The position numbers and the translations under genes are program-made. Under the pieces are notes generated by a model. The model was not told the origin of the DNA. It made no database searches and saw only the letters and a program-made list of their open reading frames with translations. Of a DNA stretch of 64,000 nucleotides, positions 1 to 10,400 are shown in pieces. Positions within the stretch are counted from its first letter, which is position 1. Every line of letters starts with the position of its first letter. Origin of the DNA: Cylicocyclus nassatus (Eukaryota > Nematoda > Chromadorea > Rhabditida > Strongylidae). The stretch is from assembly GCA_958299035.1 (NCBI GenBank), contig CATQJL010000316.1, positions 40,660,025 through 40,724,024 on the forward strand, read 5' to 3'.

Positions 1-658
1 TTCGACACGCGGATTACGACAATTATGCTTAATTAGAGGTACGGTAGGTTGCGGTAGGCATACGGTATCTGCAAGTTTGTGTCGTTGAACTTGAAATTTG
101 CAGGATTTCAACAGCGCTTTCATCAAGTCAATTTAGTCACACAGCTTGTACAAGTGCTTTTGACCTTGGGTCGATACGACCCCCTCCCCTACCTATCCCC
201 CCGCCCCCAAACGACCCCCCCCCCCCCCCTGCGGCGTGCCGCACCCCCTGCTTTACCCTGGTAATTACTACGAATTTTACCAATAATGATGGAAAATGAC
301 GTCCACACAAGCTGTGACCCTGGTTCGACAAAGGCCAGATAAGGTTGGTAATTTTAGAAGTAGGGTAACGAGAAAAAGTTTTAGTCTTATGATTTGACAG
401 TCATAGAAAATTCGCTGAGGTCTACAGTAATGAAGGAAAAAATCTCTCTTAAAAGCGTCACAATGATAATATTAATTATTTACGCATTATTCTGTTCGGA
501 AATAACGCATTGCATTTTGGCACAAAATTGGAAGGCATATTACAGCAGTTATATATGTTACGCTATGAGAAACAGTCCACTAATTTCACAATGTTAACAA
601 CAACATTTTGAAGGCGAAAAAGAAAAAGAAGAAGAAAAAGCAAGCTCCAAGAGAAAAA
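1..658. other. 5' flank of the kinase gene, no gene seen
   Basis: No coding exon was recognised here. Positions 180-250 are a C-rich low-complexity tract with a run of C longer than 15, and 605-645 is purine-rich (AAGAAGAAAA type). The stretch just before 659 may be the promoter or 5' UTR of the kinase gene, but no TATA box or trans-splice acceptor could be assigned with confidence. Confidence 0.4.
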
Positions 659-3600
659 ATGGAACCAGGACAGACCGTGGCAAGCGACTCCTACACGTAA
701 GCTTGAGTAGGACGAATACTCCAAATCAAAAGCAATTTTAGGTGGAAAATCATCAAACTCTTAGGTTCTGGTGGTTTTGGGGATGTCTACAAAGTAGTGA
801 AAGAGAATGATGACGACAAAAAGGTGACATGATTATTGCTAGATCAGACAACGGTGAAGTCCACTTACAAAGACGTAGAAAATTCTTGAAATATATTGAA
901 ATGTATCTAGTTACTGTAGGGATTTGTCAGCATAGTCCGTTGAGTTCGGTTCAGTTTATGAACGCTTTGGCAATCGATCATAACTAGAGCGCATACCTCA
1001 ATCCGCATGAGTGATGTACATTCTCGACCACCAACAAAAAATGAACTTTGAACACTTTACCTGGTCACTTAGTCGAAATCATGCGAAACTGACAAGTAAA
1101 ATTTCGGTTTTCAATTATTGCAAAATCCAAATTAAGTTTATGATTCGTAACGTCAGCTTCTTAGCTATGTATGCAGGAGAAATATGACTAATTATGCGCA
1201 TACACATACATGACTACCGATCCTTACTTGGGCTACCTCAATTTTTGCAAAAATTGGATTATTTTGGCCTGAAAAATACAAGCTATAAATTCTAATGCTG
1301 AGTACTTAAAGGCACCGTCCACTCAGATACTCGTTTTTTGTTGTTCCGTGGCCTTCTCATGTCCGCGATTTTGAATATGAAATCGAGAGTTTGCAAAAAC
1401 CCCGAGAACCCGGGGGGCGAACCCCGGAAGGCGTTTAGATGGGCGGGCATTACTGGAGGGGCGTTGCCACCTAAAGGTCCTATACTCTCTTCCTTATCCC
1501 GAAGCGATTTTGCTTCCGCAGCGACATTTTGCCTCTCGACTTGGGCATTGGTTTGGCAGGGACCGTCTATCGTATGCTGCCAAAAAACGAGACCCTCAAC
1601 TTAGGGTAGACGGTGGCTTTAAGAAGTCTAAGGGCGCCAAAAGCACCAAGAAGAGGTAACTGCTTGGAGAGTTGTTTTCTCGAGATTTACCTGTAACAAG
1701 GAAAATTCTCGAAATGTTTGCATCCTGAAAGTTTTCCATGCTAACTTTCGAGAAGTAGTTGTTATCTATGGAGTCAAGGCATAGTTTCAATGCCTCCGTC
1801 TTCCCGAGAGGCCCTGAAAATGGCTCAGCATGTCATCTGCAACGCCGCGCTATCAAACATACCCAATCTTTTTAATCTTGTTCTAGGCCTTCGTTTGACT
1901 TCCCTACTGCAAATACGTTGGGGTGGGAGATGCCATACCGAGAGATTTACAATATGCAACTTTCCGCATCGAAATTCATGGAAGGATGGAGAGCGAAGGA
2001 AAAGTAAATCATAGATGAATATATAATGTCACGACATTAAAATTCTCCTCCCAAAAAACCCCGATTTCCGAGGACCCTCTCTTTAGAGGGAGGACGAGTT
2101 TCGAATTCTCGACCCTTTCGGCAAGCCAGCGAGGAGCAGCTGCAACTGCATTACAGCCTGTAGTCGCAACTGCAACTGCAGCGTATGCTGTCGTGGATTC
2201 GTCGTCTGAAAGAGGCAGACCGCAAAAAGCAACTGCACTGTTGCAACTGCAATTGCAGTTGCAACAGCATTGCAACAGTAATTGCAGTTGCAACAGCATT
2301 GCAACAGCAATTACAGCGGCAACTGCAGCTTACGCTGCCGTGGATTCGTCCGAAGGAGGCGGAGTGAAAGAAAAGGGGTGGAATGAAAGAAAAACCAGGC
2401 GGATTTTTTTCGCTCAGAAGCAACATTGGGAGACCGGACCAACGCAGTTGGTCTTCTTCTGGGCCCTAGATATACATGGTATAGAGAATTGGGAAACTTA
2501 GATTTTGGGTGTACGCTGCCTTTAAGGCATACCTCATGCAATTCCAGTCGGTCGCTATGCGATCTGGCACTGTAACGATTCTTAATGATCGATAGTAAGC
2601 TCGCTTGCATGAGCCAACTTCATTATGAATTTGAGACCTATACACTCTTATTCTGTAGAAATTTGGCCACTTACCAAGTTGCGTGGATGTATCGATTTGA
2701 TGGAATCGTAGGAAGTATGCCTTAGACCTTGAAGACGCTCATAACGTGGCGTCCAAGAACGCGTGACGGATGATACCAAAGCCAAATGTGGAATTAGCTT
2801 GATGCCCAAAAATTTGCAGAACTCAAGAAAAGCTAATTGTATTAATTAGCCGAAACTTATTATTTCAGGAGTATGCAATGAAAACAGAGATGACAGAAGG
2901 AGATAAACTGATGCTGCGGCTTAAAATCGAAGTGCAAGTATTCACTTTATGCAACGAAGTCAAAAATCCAAAAAAGTGCTCACACTTCTTAGCTTTTGTT
3001 GATAGAGGAAAAACACGTAAATTCAAAGTATGCTAGGAGCTCATTAATAATCAGCCTCGTCAACTTTCATTCAGTTTCTGGTCATGGGACTCGTTGGCAA
3101 ATCGTTAGAAGACATTCGTAGAAATATACTATACAAAAATTACTCGAAACCAACTGCTATGAATGCTTCTCTACAAACTCTACAATCAGTGTGGGATCTG
3201 CATGATATCGGATATTTACATAGGTGTGCTTGTTTTGAAAAAAAGATTTTCATCGTGTACATCTGCGACATTCCAGAGACATAAAACCACAAAATTTTGC
3301 TATTGGACTGGGACGCGAAGAAAGTATCATATACATGCTGGATTTTGGTATCGCTAGAAAGTATCGCATTGGTGATACAAAACAAGTAAAGTGGGTTCAA
3401 TTCACAAGCAAAACAGCTTAGTTTTAACGAGATTTCTGTAAGTCACACGATTTGCGAATATTTCTTACAGAAAACCGTCTTTTTGCGCGAGTCCAAACAG
3501 CGTTACCGCGACCCTCATTTTTCAGAGTAGCACGACTTTCGGTAAAATTCTTGGGTACAATAAGATTCGCATCAAGAGCATGTCATCTGGGAGTTGAACA

Positions 3601-6525
3601 AGGCAGGAAGGACGATCTTGAAACATGGTTGTACATGGTGAGGAAGCATAAAAACGACTTTTCCAGAGTTGTTTTCGTAATTCAGACGTAGTAAAGGGCC
3701 GAGCATACTTCATGCGATTTTCAGTCGCGACGCGATTTGGCAGTATTCCAACTGTCCATGACTCATTATAAGCGCATTTTAAATGTACAGAAGATAGCAC
3801 ATTTTATCAACCCACGTAAATTATACACACTACGCATGTGCAGTTTGCCAGCGTTGGATCCGAAGACTTCCGGCAAATTGCCAAATCGCGTGAAGTATGC
3901 CCGGCCCTTAAGGGTTGTATTGGGTTAGAAGTTTAGCCTGCTTCGCAAGTTAAGTTTGATTTACCATAACTCTTTTATAGGATGATATTTGCGAGAAATC
4001 TTTGACTGTTCTATGCACACTTTGAAAAATGTGTCATGCAAGTAATGTAAATCTCGTAATATACCGTAGCAGTTTTAGATTCAGACTCTATTTAAACCTT
4101 CATAAAACCAACTTTTTTCCTGAAGATTTCGATATTTCGCAGAATCACGAACGCACAAATGCAGTAAAAACATGACAGCTTAAATTCTGCTCGTTGGAGC
4201 TCATCTTTATGAGAAATCATTGCAGGATAACTATGGATTTCGTCATAGAATCGGCTTTTTGAATTTTTGGTAAGATTCCGAGTCGGCTTAAAAAGCTACA
4301 TTTTTTCCTCAAATCAATTGTTAGAAACATCGAAAACGTGATCTGAATAATCTAATAAGATAACTAATATGTGGCGAAATGCTTACTTCCCATAAGAGCT
4401 ACTAAGGCTGTTCTCAGTACTAAGATACATTTTTTTGAAGTTTGGAGAATTTGGCCTTACTGTAGGATTACTCAAAGAGCCATGGTGATAGTATTGACAG
4501 CATAGATCATAGAGGAAACGTATTAGGTTGTCTCATAAGTTTTTTCATATTTGACTTCTCACCACCACAAGTCTGCTCTTCTGAGATCTCTAATTGGATG
4601 CATTGAGCAACATTTGGAAAACCAAAGCAAGCTCTACAATATGGCTTTCAAAAGTTCGTACCAGGTCTGATCCGCATCGAGGTTCAAGACAAAAGGGAAA
4701 AATATCCAAAATCCAGAAAAAACGAAAACATTCGTATCCCAGTTCAAAAACATTTTGCCAATTCCCCACTTGCTCACGCATGTAACCTTCTCATCAAATA
4801 CTTATATATGCACTTGCTGCAGTTTTCTGATGGCTAGAAACCGAGAAAAAAATAATGCGCTCAATTTTCAAACTTGCCTGTAATGCGTCTATGCTCCTCG
4901 CAATACGTAATTATAAGCTTATTCACTAAGGAATACTCCCACAAATTTGCACAATTGTAGATGACTCAATTTTTGAGAAATATCAGTTTGAAAGTACGAA
5001 TATGAAAAGACTTATAGGACAACCTAATAACAGTCAGAATGATACAAAGATCCGAACATTTTGTTTGAGTTGTTCGTCGATCTATGAATTTTGGTAATGG
5101 ATAAAAAACGGACAAAGCTTTTAGGGAAATCTGATATGAACTACCTATTAGGAATTCGCTCAATCCATGAGAGAATTTTGCGCTAGTTTTCAGGAGCTCG
5201 GTAAAAAGTGCATGTGCAAAATTTCCCGAACATTGTGTCCAAAGCAGTCACTTTGCATGCGTTTGCACACATCATTAGTTGAATCAACTTTTCATTCAGA
5301 CGGTATCAGTTATTTTTTCTTAAGCAAGACCTCAAAATAATTGATTTATTTATTCATTGAGTGTATCCATTGATGCGCCAAAGGAACGTGTTTATGAAAA
5401 AAGAAAACATCAAATAACACATGTATTAATGAGTAATGACAGTATTCAGTAGTCAGTAATCACTGTAATAACAGTAATAACATAGCAATAACAGTAATCA
5501 CACAAAATAATGAGTAAGTGCACAATAAGTTAGGTATTTAACTTTTCCTAAATTTTAGGTATTTGATCTATTTGACGACGAATGCTTACCATGGAAGAGA
5601 GCAGCCAATAAGAATCAGGTAATCATCCTCTCTATGCTATATCACTAAACTCAAGTACGTTATTCTAAAAAAATTTAATTTGTTCAATATGTTATAAATT
5701 TAGCTTATCGTTAGAGACGAAGCTGGTAACAAATTTTGTTTTCTTATTTTAGGTCATTACTATGAAGGATGAATTTTTCAAGCAGAAATATCCAAAAATG
5801 TACAAAATTGTACCAGTCGAAGTTGGACGTATCGTTAAGTACATCGATGGATTGGCTTACTCCGATGAACCTGACTATTTGTACATAGAGAACATCTTAA
5901 GGTACGGTAAGCTTCACTTGGTTCTACCAAACAACTCGCAATACATTTGTCGTTAACAGAGCGATAGCAAAGGAGAGGAAAATTGATATAAATAGGCAGC
6001 TAGACTGGATTGGAAAGACGCCAAGGACAAGGGAAGAAGAGGTTTGCCTCTGGCGTTATTTGAAGCTGCTTCCTATCCCCCCCCCTACCCTCCATCGCTA
6101 AAACGGATTAAAAAGAGACTCACGAATGTGAAAAAGTATTCTGCGTTATTTTACGTGTAAAAAAATCTTGTAATCTGTAAAACTTTTTCAATTTTTGACT
6201 GACGCCACGCCGAATCAGCAAAAATCTATAGAGTCTGAAATTGACGTCTCTCTTTTGTTGATAACAACTTTAACTTTAGAAAGTTTCGGTGTTTAGGAAA
6301 GTGAAACTACATCATCGGATAACCGGAAGACTGGAGAGGAGGACGACGACAGTGAAACTAGGAGAAATAGGCACAAAAAGTAAGTATCATTTCCCAAAAA
6401 TATTTCATTTTTCAAAAATATTTCCACTTGTACCGAACGTTGCATTCAGATCTGGCAATACATTTGCTGGTAAGCGTATCTCAGTTATGCGCAGACTGTC
6501 AAGGTCGTCGAATATCAAAAAGTAG
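659..6525 (+). CDS. TTBK/CK1-like serine/threonine protein kinase
   Basis: Serine/threonine kinase of the nematode-expanded tau-tubulin-kinase branch of the casein kinase 1 superfamily. Exons on the plus strand: 659-696, 742-823, 2869-3027, 3075-3223, 3277-3371 (or to 3385), 3471-3637, 5559-5618, 5753-5901, 5960-6041, 6297-6379, 6450-6525. With the first exon 5 choice the frame is open for 379 aa. Visible motifs: glycine loop LGSGGFGDV at about residues 20-28, the ATP-binding lysine in EYAMK (about 45), [16 protein letters not shown], catalytic HRDIKPQNF (about 142-150), LDFGIARKY (DFG about 165), then [13 protein letters not shown] and [12 protein letters not shown], which are typical of TTBK-like kinases. 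The family PDYxYI motif is present as [11 protein letters not shown]. The tail is acidic then basic (EEDDDSE, RRLSRSS). The catalytic residues are intact. The exon 5/6 junction is the weak point: the donor at 3386 looks better by sequence but breaks the phase. Intron 2 holds repeats at 1306-1622 and 2034-2525, and intron 6 a palindrome. Substrate unknown. Confidence 0.88.
1306..1622. repeat. MITE with TTAAAGGC(A)CCGTCCAC ends
   Basis: The left end TTAAAGGCACCGTCCACTC is matched in inverted form by the right end GTAGACGGTGGCTTTAA. It lies in intron 2 of the kinase gene. A second copy with the same ends sits at 62793-63136, and both contain a GC-rich core and the stretch TATGCTGCCAAAA near the right end. 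No transposase is present, so this is a non-autonomous DNA element. ORFs inside it are not real genes. Confidence 0.7.
2034..2525. repeat. Repeat with internal TGCAACTGCAA array
   Basis: The right end GTACGCTGCCTTTAA matches the TTAAAGGCAGCGT family. The core, about 2160-2325, is a dense array of GCAACTGCAATTGCAGTTGC-like units that are themselves palindromic. The part with CCCAAAAAACCC, GGACGAGTTTCGAAT and the GCAACTGCA array is shared with 55254-55709. The left inverted end was not found here, so this copy may be truncated. The overlapping Cys/Ala/Gln-rich ORFs on both strands are artefacts of the array. Confidence 0.7.
3690..3915. repeat. Short fold-back element in kinase intron 6
   Basis: AAGGGCCGAGCATACTTCA near 3696 is mirrored by TGAAGTATGCCCGGCCCTTA near 3892-3911. 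The next inner block, CGCGATTTGGCAGT, is mirrored by GGCAAATTGCCAAATCGCG. A diverged relative with the same opening (AAGGCATACCTCATGCAATT) lies at about 2524-2727. The element is non-coding and its superfamily was not assigned. Confidence 0.6.
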
Positions 6526-7494
6526 TAGATGGAAGCCAGTATGATAATGCCTCGGTTTTGAGATGTAGTGCTACATATCAACAGAAAACTAATTAATACC
6601 GTACACTGTAACGCCTGATAAATGATTAGAAAGTCAAAGTTTTGTTTGGAGCATTGAATGTGAGCAGATCAATACATATCATTATCAAGAGCTTGGAACG
6701 CTAATTCTAAATATGCATCCCTTATTTGCAAAAACCCCAATGAAGGAAATTACGAAAATTTCTCCCTCAGAATCAGTCCTTTCTTTACCAAGGCAATCTA
6801 CATTCTTGCTATTTCCAAGTACTCTTCTCCACTGAGAAGTTATTGGATGAAAACTGTAACGAAGGAGATAAGGCTGAGATTATTCCAAAAAGTTTATGGT
6901 ACCTGCAATCTGTTTGCTACGAGTTTAACTTTACGGCACTGACAGCCGAGGATAAAAGTATAAGATGCTGAAATAGTTTGTGTGACTGTCAAGTGTTTGT
7001 TAGAAAATTCACTAGGCTGCTAAGAAAATAAGAAGAGCGTGAACTTAGTGACCCTCAAAATCTTTCCAAAATTACATATAATGGGACTGCGCTAAAAAAT
7101 TATTTTACCTTTTGGCGTCATAGATGTGATATACTACAACATACCCGAAGAGTTCTTCATTACTTGCATAATATTTAGGTTCTTGTAGAAGACTTTGTTG
7201 GGAAGAAAAGCAAGATAAAGAGCCAAGGTAACAGAGCACCTCACATTCTTTTCCTTACACTGATTTTTCACAAAAACGAGGCTTAAAAACAACAAAGATA
7301 AAGAACCAAGGTAACTGCTAGTTTTACTTTTTCTTTTGTTATATCAATTTCTTACTATAAAAAACGAGTTCAGCGTCAAATCCACAAAATCAGTACATAA
7401 TACTTTTTGACTAGCATCCCCCATCTCAATAAACAATAAGCGATTTGCGAACCATCTGCGAAATTTTTATTGCAATATATTAGAGACTCTGTGA
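6526..7494. other. Convergent spacer between the kinase and unc-4
   Basis: AT-rich spacer between two convergent 3' ends. No exon with family similarity was seen on either strand. It should contain the 3' UTRs of both flanking genes; the unc-4 polyadenylation hexamer is listed separately. Confidence 0.5.
7466..7471 (-). terminator. AATAAA polyadenylation signal of unc-4
   Basis: The plus strand reads TTTATT, that is AATAAA on the minus strand, 24 bases past the unc-4 stop codon at 7495-7497. The spacing fits a short nematode 3' UTR. This rests on motif and position only. Confidence 0.5.
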
Positions 7495-10400
7495 TCAAGT
7501 TGAAGTTGTGGAAAGCAAAAGTTCTGAAAGCTGATCCCTTGCAGTTTGCTGCGGAGCTTGCGCGCTTGGTGGAGGATGCGCCTGTGGGGACGGCTCTCGA
7601 ATCGTTCGCCCTGCTGGTTGGGTAATCGGGAAAAGCGGTAACATGAACGGTGAAAGATTCTTGCAAGCCTAAATGGTAAGATTTACTTATCAGTCTATAT
7701 GAAAAGAGGTGGCTAACCTGCACTCTTGGGTATTTGGCATTAGGGCGACGGCCACGAGGTACTCGACTTGCTGCGAGGAGGCTGTCGATAGAAAAGGCCC
7801 CACATTCTTTGGCCTGGGAACAATACTTAAGAGTTGTAAAGCAACACCCCTAATAAGCTCAGCTACCTTGCGTGGCTCCTGCCCATCTTCTTTCGATCCC
7901 CCCTGTTCGCTGTGGCTTGCATTCTTAATGCTTTCCTTCTTTCTCCATTTTGCTCGTCTATTTTGGAACCAGACCTGAGATATAAGTCTTTAAATAAACT
8001 GTTTCTGGAAAAAACCACTAATAATTTGAGAGACGAACCAGAGAATCCTATAATGGCAAGGCGTTTATGCCTTTCTAACAAGATGCAAATATGTAGCTGA
8101 ATTTTTTCGTCTTTTCCTGCCAAGCCTCATCCTCATCAGACTTCAAATTTTCTTGTTGGATGCCACTCAGAGATAGTACAGATTTTTCCAAGGCTTATTG
8201 TAGACCCAAAAACCTAGCATGTGTATCGTTGAGTCATTCGTAACTTAATATGTGAGCCTGCACGCAAAGTGTTTCAGGACGGCACCCTTAACATTAACTT
8301 CTCGATCAAATCTTTTCTAGCATAACAAAGTGTAAAAGTGTATACTACTGACCAATTAATATCCTTTCAAACCAAAAGAGGCAAAGAAACGAGGCAAAGT
8401 CGCTGAAATGAGCAGGTTCCAATTCTAGGTTCGTCAAACAGCGCGTATGGTGTGCAATACGCATATTAACTTACAAATGACTCGAGCATCTATATATACT
8501 TTAGAGGAGCAATGATAACAAACAATAGCTTTTGGAGAAATGTAAGTGAATCTGACTAAAACGACTGCAATTTTCTCACGATCTGAAGACTGTTATTATC
8601 ACTGCCATTACGAAAATCTGCACACAATTTGAGTCACCGGTGCGGGAGCAATCGCTATGAAAAATTTAGTCGCAAACATTTATCTATTTGATTGGCTTGT
8701 ACAAGAAGAGACTGTAAGTAACGAATAATCAAAATGTTGACACATGATATTCAGAAGTCGATTGCTTTAAGTACCTTATGTAGTGCATCATTTCCAGAAC
8801 TCTATCAAGGAAATTTGGAGAAAGCGAGTAGATCTGTTCAAAAGCACATGCTTCAGTAAGAGTAGATTGGAGATCGACAATTTTTCACTCAAGATGCATA
8901 AACAACAACTATTGGAAAGAAGGTCTGGCGAGGTCTTGGGTCCAAAAAAGTTTCCTGAACACCAGAAAAGGAAAGAAGGGATGCTGTGCAAAACACAAAG
9001 TTGAAAGGCACGTTTAACTATCATCTCCAAAAATTTGAAAGGTTGGTACCAAAATAACAAGTAGTAAATATTAGGTTGGTGCAAAAGTTCTTTCCCACCA
9101 AATTCAAAAATTCAGAACTTGTTGAATTCTCAACGAATCTGCAACATTAAGAGAGGAACTCATGCTCTTTGCACCTGTGCCTGAATTGTTTGTTATTGTT
9201 TACAAATGAAGGAGATAGAAGCTCAAAACCAAAATCACTCAAAATTTGAATTTTTCGTGTAGGGTCATAAAAAATCTGAAACTTGCAGCAAAAACCGGAA
9301 CAGTCAGTATTGTAGGTTCTTTTACAAGCTCTTTCCAACAGTGCAAAGTTTGCGCCGATTGAGCGTCTCTGTGAAAAGTTATGTATTTCCTGAAAAATGC
9401 CGAAATAAATCAAATTCGCCCTTTTGTATTGCTTGCTCGAAAATCATAACTTTTCATAGAGACGTTCAATCAGCGCAAACTTTGCACCGTTAAAAAGAGC
9501 TGGTGAAAGAACCTACAATACTGACTGTTCCGGTTTTTGTTGCAAGTTTCAGATTTTTTATGACCCTACACGAAAAATTCGAATTTTGAGTGATTTTGGT
9601 TTTGAGCTTCTATCTCCTTCATTTGTAAACATTAACAAACAATTCAGGCACAGGTGCAAAGAGCATGAGTTCCTCTCTTAATGTTGCAGATTCGTTGAGA
9701 ATTCAACAAGTTCTGAATTTTTGAATTTGGTGGGAAAGAACTTTTGCACCAACCTAATATAAACATTCTCAAAAGGAATAGACAATTCATGGCAATCTAG
9801 TTGCCACACAAAGCCCATCTAGCCCATCTATCAAAAGATGAGCAGCCTAATGTTGTAAACGCTAGTCAATCGCTATCGTTTCTCTTCCCTAATTATCTAA
9901 AACTTATCCTTCAATCTGCACTTATGCTTTGCTATCAGAACTATAGTATATGAAATCTTCACCAAAGGGTTCTTTTGCAGCTTAGGAAAAGCGAACTTTA
10001 TCTAATCAGGGTGAGGAGGTTCCTTCTTCTGCATTTTTTTCTGCGTTTCCCCATCCACGTTCTACATTTAGTAAATGCTCTTTGATTGTTTCGTGAGAGT
10101 AAAGTAGCATCCCTTTGGCAGTGATGCTCTCATTACTCGTCTTGTCCCATTCAACATGGGCCATATCTTCGTCGAATCACTGGCGGATATGTATTGCCTA
10201 ACTTCAGTGCACGAATTGTTTTCGCGGGTATCTGGCGATCTGCAGCAATGAATTTGTCCATGCTTAACTCGCAGTTTGTCACTTTGAATGACTCGGCAGG
10301 CAGCATCGGGGAAGAACCGATTAGTTCGTGCTGCCAAATAACAACTTGAAATGCGATAAGACAGTGGACTTCTCCTTCTCGCCCCTTTGAATTTTTGCGG

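Noticed and set aside
2009..2501. Cluster of overlapping Cys/Ala/Gln-rich ORFs on both strands
   Set aside because: Artefact of the palindromic GCAACTGCAA array, which is open in most frames.
7376..7723. 115-codon minus ORF at the 3' end of unc-4
   Set aside because: It is the wrong frame of the real last exon. The family frame (ACKNLSPF, then a Pro/Gln-rich tail) ends at 7495.
10068..10337. 89-codon minus ORF in the unc-4 intron
   Set aside because: No motif, and no splice sites that fit the unc-4 phases.
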